NCBI RefSeq assembly: GCF_018760785.1
Contig: NZ_JAHHZO010000003.1
Span: forward strand, 434,001 to 498,000
DNA length: 64,000 nucleotides
Reading direction: 5' to 3'
DNA from: Rhizobium sp. CSW-27
Lineage (GTDB): Bacteria; Pseudomonadota; Alphaproteobacteria; Rhizobiales; Rhizobiaceae
The notes under the pieces are model-generated. The model was given only the letters and a program-made list of their open reading frames with translations, had not been told where the DNA came from and made no database searches. Positions 17,011 to 25,736 of this stretch are shown piece after piece. Within the stretch, counting starts at the first letter, position 1. Each line of letters starts with the position of its first letter. The translations under genes and the position numbers were made by a program.

Positions 17011-17931
17011 ATGACAGACAGACAAGACGTGCCGACCTACTTCGTCTATGGCGAACCGACCCGCGCGCTGGATGTCGGATTTTTCCACGTGGAAACGGTT
17101 ATGGAGCGCAGAAGCGTGCATTTCGGCCATGTTTCGCCGCACAAGCATCCACAAATGGGACAAATCACCTACTGGTTCAAAGGTGGAGGGACCTATAGGA
17201 TCGAAGATCGGACTTGGAATTTTTCGGCTCCGACCGTCAGCTTCGTGCCATCGAGCGTCGTCCATGGCTTCGATGTCGAAGAGCATTCGGATGCGGTGGT
17301 CATTTCCATTTCCGACGACCAGCTTCGTTCACTGGCATCGAGCGTCGATCTGCCGCTTGATACCCCCTGCCTCCTCGAAGGCAGCCCGGGAGATCCGGCC
17401 TGGATCCGGCTTGACCATCTTTCAGACATGGTCGTCGACGAGTATCTCGGCACGACCACGACCAGTCCCCGGCTGCTTGCGGGCCTGATCGGCGTCATGC
17501 TGTCCCAGATCGCCCGACTTGGCGGTGGCGGCGACGTCACCGAAGCCTCGCCTTCGAAACGGCTGGCGAACAACCTGCGCCGTGCGATCGATCAGCATTA
17601 CCGCGAGGACTGGACCGTCGCCCGCTACGTGACCCTGCTCTCCACGACGCCGCACTTGCTCGACAAGGCAGCAAAAGAGACTTTCGGGCAATCCATCAAG
17701 GAGATGCTGATGGAGCGACGCCTTCTCGAAGCCAAGCGACTGCTGATGTTCACCATCCGCTCGGTGGAAGATATCGCCCGTGAAATCGGCTTCGACGACC
17801 CCGCCTATTTTTCCCGCTTTTTCCGCAAGCGAACGGGCATCTCCCCGGCCGCGTGGCGACAGAACCGTATCAAGTCTTCTCGACCAGACGGAGATGCCGA
17901 CCCCACGGATGTTCGCATTCAGGCCAGATAG
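17011..17931 (+). CDS. hpaA: AraC-family regulator, HpaA-like, probable activator of hpaBC
   Basis: A 306-residue AraC-family regulator with an N-terminal cupin-type sensor (SPHKHPQMGQITYWFKGGGTY, residues 42-65) and a C-terminal double helix-turn-helix (residues 195-290; SVEDIAREIGFDDPAYFSRFFRKRTGISPAAWR). This arrangement and length match HpaA, which activates hpaBC in response to 4-hydroxyphenylacetate. It is divergent from hpaBC across 93 bp and overlaps the livF-type gene tail-to-tail by 13 bp. PobR-like proteins have the same domains, so the effector is inferred from context. Confidence 0.85.
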   Translation: MTDRQDVPTYFVYGEPTRALDVGFFHVETVMERRSVHFGHVSPHKHPQMGQITYWFKGGGTYRIEDRTWNFSAPTVSFVPSSVVHGFDVEEHSDAVVISISDDQLRSLASSVDLPLDTPCLLEGSPGDPAWIRLDHLSDMVVDEYLGTTTTSPRLLAGLIGVMLSQIARLGGGGDVTEASPSKRLANNLRRAIDQHYREDWTVARYVTLLSTTPHLLDKAAKETFGQSIKEMLMERRLLEAKRLLMFTIRSVEDIAREIGFDDPAYFSRFFRKRTGISPAAWRQNRIKSSRPDGDADPTDVRIQAR

Positions 17932-18629
17932 GCCTTATGCAGGATGTCGGGCTCCGAGATCAGGCGCTGGGGTTCGCCGGAATAGGCGAACCGCCCGCGC
18001 GACATGACGATGGCGTGATCGGCGAGCGACAGGGCCACGGCGGTGAACTGCTCGATCAGCAGTATGCCGGTGCCTTCGCGAGCAAGCCGTTCCACCACGC
18101 CCATCAGCCGCTTGACGATCAGCGGCGCCAGCCCGAGGGACATTTCGTCCGCGAGCACGAATTTCGGCCGGCAGATCAGCGCCTGCCCGAGTGCCAGCAT
18201 CTGCTGCTGTCCACCAGACATGGAGCCGGCACGCTGGCTCTTCCTCTCCGCCAATTCCCCGAAAATCGAATAGATCTCATCAAGCGCACGCTCCAGCTCG
18301 GCGCGAGAGTGGGCATGCCCGGCGGTGCGCAGATTGTCGTCGACGGAAAGCCCCGCCAATACCCGGTGCCCCTCGGGAACGGCCGCCACACCAGCAGCCC
18401 GAACCGCCTCAGTCCCCAGGCCGGAGAGGCGCCGCCCCCCCATCAGGATGGATCCGGCTTCAAGCGGGAGGACGCCGGCCAAGGCCAGCACCAGCGAACT
18501 CTTGCCCGCACCATTCGGCCCCAGAAGTGCCGTGACCGTACCCGGGTTGAGGCTCATCGACACGCCGTCCACCACGCACTTGACGCCCCGCCGGACGGTC
18601 AGCCCCTCGATCTCAAGAGCCTGCATCAC
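17919..18629 (-). CDS. Branched-chain-type ABC importer ATPase (LivF type)
   Basis: A 236-residue ABC ATPase of the LivF subgroup: Walker A GPNGAGKSSL near residue 39, signature MSGGQQQMLALGQAL near residue 133 and Walker B-region FVLADEMSLGLAPLI. It overlaps the LivG-type gene by 4 bp, as usual in these operons. It is the last gene of a five-gene importer (binding protein, LivH, LivM, LivG, LivF) inserted between hpaBC and the rest of the hpa genes, so an aromatic acid or related compound is a plausible substrate. Such importers are known for aromatic acids as well as amino acids. Confidence 0.92.
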   Translation of the reverse strand: MMQALEIEGLTVRRGVKCVVDGVSMSLNPGTVTALLGPNGAGKSSLVLALAGVLPLEAGSILMGGRRLSGLGTEAVRAAGVAAVPEGHRVLAGLSVDDNLRTAGHAHSRAELERALDEIYSIFGELAERKSQRAGSMSGGQQQMLALGQALICRPKFVLADEMSLGLAPLIVKRLMGVVERLAREGTGILLIEQFTAVALSLADHAIVMSRGRFAYSGEPQRLISEPDILHKAYLA

Positions 18630-19339
18630 GTTTCCTCCATGCCAAGATAGACCGCCCGCACCTTCGGATCGGCCAACACCGAGGCTGTCTCGCCATAGGT
18701 GACGAGCGAACCGAAATCGAGAACTATGGTGCGCTGACAGGTGGCCTGGATCAGATCGACATCGTGATCAATCAGGAAAGTCCGCGCGCCGATCGTTTCG
18801 GCAATCCCGTTGATTACAGACCGCAGCGTCGCGACCTCGCTCTGCGAGAAACCGGCTCCCGGCTCGTCCAGCAGAATGAGTTTGGGTGAACCCGCGACGC
18901 AGCGCGCCAGTTCCGTCATGCGCCGTTCAAAGGCATTGAGGCCGGCTACAGAGCGGCGGCGGATGGCGCTGATCCCCGTGAATTCCAGGGCTCCGGTCAA
19001 CGCATCCTCCACCACGTCGCGCGACAGAGGCAGTGAATCGAGCACCACCCGGACATTGTCTTCCACCGTCAATTCGTCGACCGCCTGTTCCTTCTGAAAG
19101 GATCGGCGCAGCCCCCATTGCGCCCTCTGATGGGGCTGCATTCCCGTGAGTTCCCGGCCAAAGGCATGGATTCGCCCTGAATTCGGCCTGACGAAACCGG
19201 ACAACACGTTGAGAAACGTCGTCTTACCCGCGCCGTTCGGCCCGATGATGCCGACGACCGGCGCATCGAGCTGCACGGTGAGCGTGTTCAGCGCCGTCAC
19301 GCCGCCGAAGGAAACGGTCACTGCGTCGATCTCGATCAT
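18626..19339 (-). CDS. Branched-chain-type ABC importer ATPase (LivG type)
   Basis: A 237-residue ATPase of the LivG subgroup with Walker A GPNGAGKTTF near residue 35 and Walker B-region LILLDEPGAGFSQSE. The usual signature is weak: the segment before Walker B reads VAGLNAFERRMTELARCVAG, with GLNAFERR where LSxGxQR-like sequence is expected. ABC subunits with a degenerate signature often pair with a partner that keeps it, and LivF here has a normal one. It overlaps its neighbours on both sides by 4 bp. Confidence 0.9.
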   Translation of the reverse strand: MIEIDAVTVSFGGVTALNTLTVQLDAPVVGIIGPNGAGKTTFLNVLSGFVRPNSGRIHAFGRELTGMQPHQRAQWGLRRSFQKEQAVDELTVEDNVRVVLDSLPLSRDVVEDALTGALEFTGISAIRRRSVAGLNAFERRMTELARCVAGSPKLILLDEPGAGFSQSEVATLRSVINGIAETIGARTFLIDHDVDLIQATCQRTIVLDFGSLVTYGETASVLADPKVRAVYLGMEET

Positions 19340-20361
19340 CTGGTGTTCCCTCCGTTCGATCTGCCGAACAGTCGGGACGCGAGATCCTCGAGCTGGCCGG
19401 CAATGCCTCTGGGAGCAGTGGCAAGTGCGTGGATCAGGGCTGCACCGAAAATGATGTAGGCGGCATCGCCGTTGACGCCGAAGTCGTTCAGCAACGCGGG
19501 AACGAGGCGGTAGAGCGCGGCAGCGATCAACGCTCCGACCGGGTTCCAGGCGCCACCGACGATGGTCAGGGCAAAGATCATCACGGATTCGGCCGCGGGA
19601 AAACTGCGCGCATCAAGCATCTGCAGATTGCCGGCAAGCAACACGCCGGCAATTCCGGCGAGGAAGCCCGACAAGGCAAAGGCCCAGACCTTGTAGAAAG
19701 GCACATCGACCCCGCTGGACATCGCAGCCGCCTCGGAGCGGCGGATCAGTGCCCAGGCCCGACCAGCTTTCCCGATCTCATGCCAGTGAATGAGAGCCAT
19801 GCCGAGTGCCGTCACGACGACACAATAGGCGTAATAGCCTACGTCACTGGTGGCGATGGCCGGGCGCGGCATGTATCCCGCAGACTTCACGGCAAAACCG
19901 GACCATCCACCGCCGCCATTGGGAAACTGCAGAACATTCACGATGATGGCAAAGGCGCCGGCGATCATCAATGTGACCAGGGCCAGATAGAGCCCGCGCA
20001 TGCGCAGTGCCGGGTAGGCGAAGACCATGCCGAGCCCGGCAGCGGCAATCCCGCCGGCCAGCATGTTGACCTCGAACGGCGTGCCGAGACCATAGGCGAG
20101 CCTCAACCCGACCCAACCGCCGGCCCCCATCAGCGCGACATGGGCAAGCGACACCAGGCCGAGACGTCGATAGAGCAGCGCGATGGCCGCAGCCGTCAGC
20201 GTGTAAATCGCCACCCCCGTCAGGACCTTCAGCCAGAGCGATGCTAAAAGCAGCGGCGGCAGGAACGCGAGAGCTGCAACGAGCAACAGGAGGCCGATCG
20301 AACGCGATCGCCAGACGGCCAGCGCAGGCGTGGAAACCACCGGAGGATCCGATGCCATCAT
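19336..20361 (-). CDS. Branched-chain-type ABC importer permease (LivM type)
   Basis: A 341-residue polytopic permease of the LivM family. Hydrophobic segments run through the whole protein, with the family phrase YTLTAAAIALLYRRLGLVSLAHVALMG near residue 55 and the EAA-like loop HEIGKAGRAWALIRRSEAAAMSSGVDV near residue 195. It overlaps the LivG gene by 4 bp and starts 1 nt after the LivH gene ends. It should form a heterodimeric channel with LivH. Confidence 0.9.
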   Translation of the reverse strand: MMASDPPVVSTPALAVWRSRSIGLLLLVAALAFLPPLLLASLWLKVLTGVAIYTLTAAAIALLYRRLGLVSLAHVALMGAGGWVGLRLAYGLGTPFEVNMLAGGIAAAGLGMVFAYPALRMRGLYLALVTLMIAGAFAIIVNVLQFPNGGGGWSGFAVKSAGYMPRPAIATSDVGYYAYCVVVTALGMALIHWHEIGKAGRAWALIRRSEAAAMSSGVDVPFYKVWAFALSGFLAGIAGVLLAGNLQMLDARSFPAAESVMIFALTIVGGAWNPVGALIAAALYRLVPALLNDFGVNGDAAYIIFGAALIHALATAPRGIAGQLEDLASRLFGRSNGGNTR

Positions 20362-20362
20362 C

Positions 20363-21238
20363 TCAATCCTCTCCCGCGAATGTCAGTCGTCGGCCGCGCT
20401 GCAGCCACATCAGAGCCAGCGTTGCGATGACGAAGGGAGCGGCCACGCGGAATGGAGCGAGCGGCTTTACCAGGGTCAGCATGCTTTCGGTCACTCCGAT
20501 CAGAAGCCCGGCCACGAAAGTGACGGGAATGGATTTCAGTCGTCCGATGATGGTCGTGGCGATCACCGGGATGACGAGAAAGGTAAGAACTGCCGGATCG
20601 AGCCGTACCAGCCCTCCGAACAGGAGGCCCGTGAAGCCGGCCAGCACGCCCGAGATGCCCCAGGCGATGGCCTCGACGCGGCGAACAGGGACACCGAGAA
20701 TGGCCGCCACCTCACGGTTGTCGGCGAGCGCCCGCATCAGCAGACCCGTGCGGGTTCTCGACAGATAGATCCCCATCGCGATCGTGGCGGTCACCCCGCC
20801 GGCCAGCGCGATCAACCGGGTGCCATTGATGCGGACCCCGATGATGGAAAAACCGAGACTGTCTGAGAACAAGCCGAGCTTTCGCGACGTCACCATCCAG
20901 ATGAGGTTCATCAGGCCGAGCAGACACAGCGCAAAGCCGAGTGTGGCCACCGCCTTGATGACCGGCTCCCGGTGGGCGAGTTGCGGAGCGACCAGCAGGC
21001 CGAAGCCAAGCGAAAGAGCGAGGCTCACCCCCATGGCGGCCGCCCAGGCAAGAGGCTCCGGCAGGTGCCATTCCAGCACCTGCCAGGCGGTCATGGCGCC
21101 CACGGCACCAATGGCACCATAAGCAAAGTTGAGTACACCGGTGGCGCGGTTGAGGATCACAAGCCCCACCCCACCCAGCGCATAGAGGGCGCCGACGGCG
21201 AGCCCCGAAACGAGGAACATTCCATAGGTGCCCAGCAT
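20363..21238 (-). CDS. Branched-chain-type ABC importer permease (LivH type)
   Basis: A 291-residue LivH-family permease. The N-terminus GLAVGALYALGGVGLVILNRATGVLNFAYGAIG is the family pattern, and TGLLMRALADNREVAAILGV near residue 185 is the coupling loop to the ATPase. It lies 13 nt after the binding-protein gene and 1 nt before LivM. Length and layout are normal. It works with LivM to move whatever the adjacent binding protein captures. Confidence 0.92.
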   Translation of the reverse strand: MLGTYGMFLVSGLAVGALYALGGVGLVILNRATGVLNFAYGAIGAVGAMTAWQVLEWHLPEPLAWAAAMGVSLALSLGFGLLVAPQLAHREPVIKAVATLGFALCLLGLMNLIWMVTSRKLGLFSDSLGFSIIGVRINGTRLIALAGGVTATIAMGIYLSRTRTGLLMRALADNREVAAILGVPVRRVEAIAWGISGVLAGFTGLLFGGLVRLDPAVLTFLVIPVIATTIIGRLKSIPVTFVAGLLIGVTESMLTLVKPLAPFRVAAPFVIATLALMWLQRGRRLTFAGED

Positions 21239-21251
21239 GACCGCGACCGCC

Positions 21252-22508
21252 TCAGTTCACGATGCCGAGCGCTTTTTCATTGGCGCGGTAGGGATCGAGA
21301 TAGGCACTGTCCACGTCCATGCACTCACCGACGACCTTGTAGCCACCCTCGACCATCTCGACCATCATGTTGGCGTGGTTGGGCATGTGGCGATCGCCTG
21401 GGCCGACGTAATACGGGCCGCACAGCAGGTCGGAGGTGTAGTTCTTGATGTTGCGGATCGCCTCGGTCACCGTGGCACGGTCGAGCTTTGCCGGGTCCTG
21501 TTGCAGGATGGCAGCGACGAAGAAGCGGGCAGAGAGGTATCCGGCCTGGCTGAACGTGTCACGCGGATCATCGGCAGTGCCAAACGCGTCGAGAACCGCG
21601 CGCCAGTTGCTCGCATCCGGACCTTTCCCGTCGATTGGTGTCAGCTCGATGTTGACATACATGACGCCGGACCAGTCGGTGCCGAGCATGGCTGGAACAT
21701 CACGATCATAAAGCGGCGTGGAGGAGATCCATTTGTAGCTGTCACGCTGGCCGGACTCGAGAGCCGCCTTGAGGAACGCTGCAGCCATGCCTGCGGGCAG
21801 ATTAACGAGCACCGTATCTGCACCAGAGGCCACGGCTTCGAGAAAGGCCGAGTTCATATCCGCCGCCGAGGGATCGAGCAGTACGCTTGTGCCTGCCAGA
21901 TTCTTCGACTGCATGTATTTCTCGACCCAGCCGCAGGAATACGGGCCGACGCTCGGAATGGTCAGACCGATGCACACGACATTGGTCGAGCCGAGATTGG
22001 CGACTGCCCATTGTGCCGCGCCGACGGAAGAGGGCAGCGGACCCTCGTTGGTGGAAACGATGTTCTTCGATTCGAAGCATTCGGCCACGGCACAACCCGA
22101 GGCCATGGCCATCACGCCCTCTTCCTCGTAGAGCTTGGCATTGACGCCCATCTCGACGAAGGAGGCGTTGCCGACGAGCGCAACCACATCTTCGTCCTTG
22201 ACCAGCTTGGTCGCGACCTGCGCGGCAACTTCCGGGTTCCATTGGTCATCCTCGACGAGATATTCGATCGGGCGGCCATGGATCCCGCCATTGGCGTTCA
22301 CGCAGTCGAAATAGGCCTTCGCCGCACGCGAGGCCGATGAGAAATCGTCGGGGCCCGTCCGACCGACGATGGCCCCGACCTTGATCGGTTCACCGGTCGC
22401 CGCCTGACCGTTGTTCAAGCCGCAGCTTGGCGCGGCGGCGGCGGAGCCCGCCGAGAGCAGGAGCAGGACGGCAATGGCGGCAGATCCGCCCCAAAGATGC
22501 GATTTCAT
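21252..22508 (-). CDS. Branched-chain-type ABC importer binding protein (LivK-like)
   Basis: A 418-residue periplasmic binding protein with a Sec signal peptide (charged start, then AIAVLLLLSAGSAAAAPSC near residues 12-29). The mature part has type I periplasmic-binding-protein features: IKVGAIVGRTGPDDFSSASRAAKAYFDCVNANGGIHGRPIEYLVEDD and NPEVAAQVATKLVKDEDVVALVG. An AGGAAATT-like ribosome site precedes the start at 22508. It is the first gene of the importer operon and follows the GMC dehydrogenase gene by 67 nt. The ligand is unknown; position inside the hpa region suggests an aromatic compound (inference). Confidence 0.9.
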   Translation of the reverse strand: MKSHLWGGSAAIAVLLLLSAGSAAAAPSCGLNNGQAATGEPIKVGAIVGRTGPDDFSSASRAAKAYFDCVNANGGIHGRPIEYLVEDDQWNPEVAAQVATKLVKDEDVVALVGNASFVEMGVNAKLYEEEGVMAMASGCAVAECFESKNIVSTNEGPLPSSVGAAQWAVANLGSTNVVCIGLTIPSVGPYSCGWVEKYMQSKNLAGTSVLLDPSAADMNSAFLEAVASGADTVLVNLPAGMAAAFLKAALESGQRDSYKWISSTPLYDRDVPAMLGTDWSGVMYVNIELTPIDGKGPDASNWRAVLDAFGTADDPRDTFSQAGYLSARFFVAAILQQDPAKLDRATVTEAIRNIKNYTSDLLCGPYYVGPGDRHMPNHANMMVEMVEGGYKVVGECMDVDSAYLDPYRANEKALGIVN

Positions 22509-22532
22509 AATTTCCTCCCAATCTGCCGGAAC

Positions 22533-22556
22533 CCGGCCTCGTGGCCCAAAGGCCGG
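22533..22556. other. Hairpin between the GMC dehydrogenase gene and the importer operon
   Basis: CCGGCCT (22533-22539) and AGGCCGG (22550-22556) form a 7-bp stem, followed on the + strand by TTTT. The genes on both sides run on the minus strand, for which no U-tract follows, so it is not a classical terminator for them. It may cap transcripts from the opposite strand or separate the two units. Confidence 0.35.
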
Positions 22557-22575
22557 TTTTGATCGCGCGATCTCC

Positions 22576-24168
22576 TCAGGCCGCCCGATCCCTACCCAAG
22601 ATGAAGCGGCTGGCGCGCTCCCCGATCATGATGGTTGGTGCATTGGTGTTGCCCGAGACGAGCGTCGGCATGATCGAAGCATCCGCCACCCGCAGCCGGT
22701 CGACGCCGAAGACCTTGAGCTCCTCGTCGACGACGGCCATCCGATCTTCCCGGACGCCCATCTTGGCCGTACCGGAGGGATGAAAGACGGTTTTCGAGAC
22801 ACCGCGGATGTAATCGCGCAGGGCTTCCGGATCCTTCTCGATGCCGGGTGCCGGCAGCACGCGCCGCTTGATGATCTTCGCCAGGGACGGTGCCTCCGTG
22901 ATCTTGATAGCCAGCTCCACACCACGGACCAAGGTCTCCAGATCCGCCGGATTAGCGAAGGAATTGGCGTGGAAGAGTGCGGGATCCCGGGGATTGGCCG
23001 AACGAAGCTTGACGGTGCCGCGCGACTGCGGCCGCAGGAAGCAAGGACCAATCGAGATGCCGTGCCCCGGCTCGGCCATCCGCTCTCCGAAGCCGTTGAA
23101 GCTCGGCAGCACATGGAATTGGATGTCAGGCTGGCCAAGGCCCGCAGTGTCCACGAAACCACCGGATTCCACGACGGTCGAGGTCAGCAGACCTGTCTTC
23201 GTCAGCATGTATTGCAGCATGTGGCTGACGGCTGCGAGGCCCTTGTCCTGGCCGAACAGCGACATAATGCTGACTTCGGCCTGAACCGTCGCCTCCAGAT
23301 GATCCTGGTAGTTCTCCCCGACGCCCGGCAAATCTGCCACAACCTCGATCCCATGCGAGCGCAGGTGCTCGGCAGCACCAATGCCGGACAATTGCAGGAT
23401 CTTGGGCGTGGCAACCGCGCCCGCCGTCAGCACGATCTCGCCACGTGCCTTCACCCTTTCGCCGGACGAGAGTTGCACGCCGATTGCGGTGCACCCTTCG
23501 AACAGGATCTTTTCGACTTTGATGCCGGTCATGATCTCAAGATTGTCGCGACCTTCGGCTTCCCGCAGGAATGCCTGTGCGGCGCTCCAGCGGCGACCAT
23601 TGTTCGTCGTCGTCTGGTAAAAGCCGACGCCTTCCTGCTCGGCACCGTTGAAGTCTTCATTATACTTGATCCCAGCCTCCTGGGCGGCACGGATGAAGGC
23701 CCAGGACAAGGGATGGCCATAGCGGCGATCCGACACTTTCAATTGGCCGTCCGCGCCGTGAAACTCTCCCGAAAGCCGTTGATTGCCCTCAAGATCGCGG
23801 AAGACGGGAAGCACCTTCTCATAGGACCAGGACCGGCATCCCATCTGCGCCCAGGTCTCGTAGTCCTGGCGCTGGCCACGGATATAGATCATCGCATTGA
23901 CCGAACTACCGCCACCGAGAACATTGCCCTGCGGCACGACATTCGGCTTGCCCTTGATGCCGGGATCCGGTTCGGACATGTAGAATTGCACGTCCCTACC
24001 CTTCTCGATCACCTTGAAGAAGGTGGCGGGGATATGAATGAACTTTGCAGTGTCCTTCTGCCCGCTCTCGATCAGCAGGACCGTGTTGGCCGGATTTTCC
24101 GAAAGACGTGCGGCCACCACGGAACCCGAGGATCCGCCGCCAACAACGATGTAATCAAACTCACGCAT
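22576..24168 (-). CDS. GMC-family flavin alcohol dehydrogenase/oxidase
   Basis: A 530-residue GMC oxidoreductase, close in length to choline and aliphatic or aromatic alcohol dehydrogenases. The FAD motif YIVVGGGSSGSVVAARLSE is at residues 6-24, GMC signature 1 (GNVLGGGSSVNAMIYIRGQ) near residue 82, signature 2-like GAVATPKILQLSGIG near residue 255, and the catalytic His region HPSGTAKMG near residue 470, followed by SGNTNAPTIMIGERAS. It would oxidise an alcohol to an aldehyde. The next gene upstream is an aldehyde dehydrogenase, so alcohol to aldehyde to acid is likely. BetA-like activity on choline is possible, but the hpa setting favours an aromatic alcohol. Confidence 0.88.
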   Translation of the reverse strand: MREFDYIVVGGGSSGSVVAARLSENPANTVLLIESGQKDTAKFIHIPATFFKVIEKGRDVQFYMSEPDPGIKGKPNVVPQGNVLGGGSSVNAMIYIRGQRQDYETWAQMGCRSWSYEKVLPVFRDLEGNQRLSGEFHGADGQLKVSDRRYGHPLSWAFIRAAQEAGIKYNEDFNGAEQEGVGFYQTTTNNGRRWSAAQAFLREAEGRDNLEIMTGIKVEKILFEGCTAIGVQLSSGERVKARGEIVLTAGAVATPKILQLSGIGAAEHLRSHGIEVVADLPGVGENYQDHLEATVQAEVSIMSLFGQDKGLAAVSHMLQYMLTKTGLLTSTVVESGGFVDTAGLGQPDIQFHVLPSFNGFGERMAEPGHGISIGPCFLRPQSRGTVKLRSANPRDPALFHANSFANPADLETLVRGVELAIKITEAPSLAKIIKRRVLPAPGIEKDPEALRDYIRGVSKTVFHPSGTAKMGVREDRMAVVDEELKVFGVDRLRVADASIMPTLVSGNTNAPTIMIGERASRFILGRDRAA

Positions 24169-24225
24169 TTGAGCCTCCTGCGCGGCGTCAACAGCCGCGC
24201 CTTGAACAAAGCCTGACGGAACGGT

Positions 24226-25632
24226 TCAGGAAAAAACGGTCTGGATGGTGGTGAATTCCTTCAGCCCGTCGACGCCGAACTCGACGCCGATCCCGGACTG
24301 TTTCACACCTCCGAAGGGCGCATTGGGCTGGATCGCACCATGCTTGTTGATCCAGACCGAACCGCATTCGAGCCGCGCCGCAATCTGCTTGGCCTTGGCG
24401 ACATCGCCCGACCAGACCGAGCCGCCGAGGCCGCTCGGATTGTCGTTGGCCTTGGCAATTGCCTCTTCGATGTCGTGGTAGCGGATGATCGGCAGGGCCG
24501 GACCGAACTGCTCGAGGTCGACGAGCTTGGCACCGTGATCGACATCGGCGACAAGGGTGATGGGATAGAAGTAACCGGGTCCGCCCTGTGGCGCACCACC
24601 CGTCAGTACCCGACCGCCCTTGGCAACCGCATCTTCGACGAAGGCCGAGACGATGTCGAACTGAGCCGAATTCTGAAGCGGGCCGAGAACAACCTCCTCT
24701 GCCAGGCCGTCACCCACCTTGATGGCGGACGCATAGGCAGCGAGCGCATCGCACACCGCATCGTAGATGCTGTCATGCACATAGAGGCGCTTCAGGCAGG
24801 CGCAGGTCTGGCCGCTGTTGATGAACGCGCCCCAGAACAGACCTTCGGCGATCGCCTTCGGATCGGCATCGGGCAGGACGATACCGGCATCGTTACCGCC
24901 AAGCTCGAGCGTCAACCGCTTCAGCGTGTCGGCGGCGGATGCCATCACGCGACGTCCCGTGGCGGTCGACCCGGTGAAGGTGATCTTGGCGATATCCGGA
25001 TGGGAAGTGAGAGCAGCACCCAGATCGTTGTCATCGGCGATGACGTTGACGACGCCGGCCGGCAGCACCTCGTTCATCAGTTCCACGAGACGGATGGTCG
25101 TCAGTGGCGTGTTCGGCGACGGCTTGATGACCACGGTATTGCCGGTGCGGATAGCCGGGATGATATGCCAGCAGGCGATCATGACCGGCCAGTTCCACGG
25201 CGTGATGGCGGCAACGACGCCGATCGGCTTGCGATGCAATTCCACCCGGCCCTCCGGTCTGTCCTGGACCACCTCGATCGGCAGATCCAAGGACGCCGTA
25301 TGGCGGGTCCAGGCAACGGCACCGCCGATCTCGAAGCGCGAACCGAGCCCGTTGAGCGGCTTGCCCTGCTCCAATGTCAGAAGCCGTGCCAGTTCCTCCG
25401 CATTCGCCTCGATCGTCTCCGCCACACACGCGCAGAGCGCGGCACGCTCGGAGGAGGACCGGCCGGCCCAGGCAGGGAAGGCAGATTTGGCGGCGGATAC
25501 GGCAGTGTTGAGATCGTCGATGGTGGCCAGTGGCGACATGCCCACGACCGCGCCCGAGGAGGGGCTCCTGACTTCTTTGTGACGCGTGGTCGCAACCGCC
25601 TTGCCACCGATGACAAGCGTAAATTCCTGCAT
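24226..25632 (-). CDS. NAD(P)-dependent aldehyde dehydrogenase
   Basis: A 468-residue aldehyde dehydrogenase. The start at 25632 follows a GGGAGGAT ribosome site. Key residues are seen in LTLELGGNDAGIVLPDAD (catalytic Glu, near residue 236) and SGQTCACLKRLYV (catalytic Cys, near residue 270). ITPWNWPVMIACW and FTGSTATGRRVM complete the NAD site. It lies between the GMC dehydrogenase and a FeaR-like regulator; FeaR controls phenylacetaldehyde dehydrogenase in enteric bacteria. Oxidation of a 4-hydroxyphenylacetaldehyde-like compound to feed hpaBC is a reasonable guess, not proven by sequence. Confidence 0.88.
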   Translation of the reverse strand: MQEFTLVIGGKAVATTRHKEVRSPSSGAVVGMSPLATIDDLNTAVSAAKSAFPAWAGRSSSERAALCACVAETIEANAEELARLLTLEQGKPLNGLGSRFEIGGAVAWTRHTASLDLPIEVVQDRPEGRVELHRKPIGVVAAITPWNWPVMIACWHIIPAIRTGNTVVIKPSPNTPLTTIRLVELMNEVLPAGVVNVIADDNDLGAALTSHPDIAKITFTGSTATGRRVMASAADTLKRLTLELGGNDAGIVLPDADPKAIAEGLFWGAFINSGQTCACLKRLYVHDSIYDAVCDALAAYASAIKVGDGLAEEVVLGPLQNSAQFDIVSAFVEDAVAKGGRVLTGGAPQGGPGYFYPITLVADVDHGAKLVDLEQFGPALPIIRYHDIEEAIAKANDNPSGLGGSVWSGDVAKAKQIAARLECGSVWINKHGAIQPNAPFGGVKQSGIGVEFGVDGLKEFTTIQTVFS

Positions 25633-25736
25633 GATACATCCTCCCATGCACTGCGATGGAAGGAGACTAGCCAATGCTCGTCGGTAATTCTTGGATCACG
25701 GCGCGGCATGAATTGGACAAAAGCGCGGCAACCGCC

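Noticed and set aside
22533..22560. Hairpin followed by TTTT as a rho-independent terminator
   Set aside because: The T-run follows on the plus strand, but both flanking genes are on the minus strand. No plus-strand gene ends here.
22576..25632. A betA/betB choline-to-betaine pair
   Set aside because: The families are compatible, but there is no BetI-type repressor or choline transporter, while a FeaR-like regulator and the hpa genes surround the pair. Not fully excluded.
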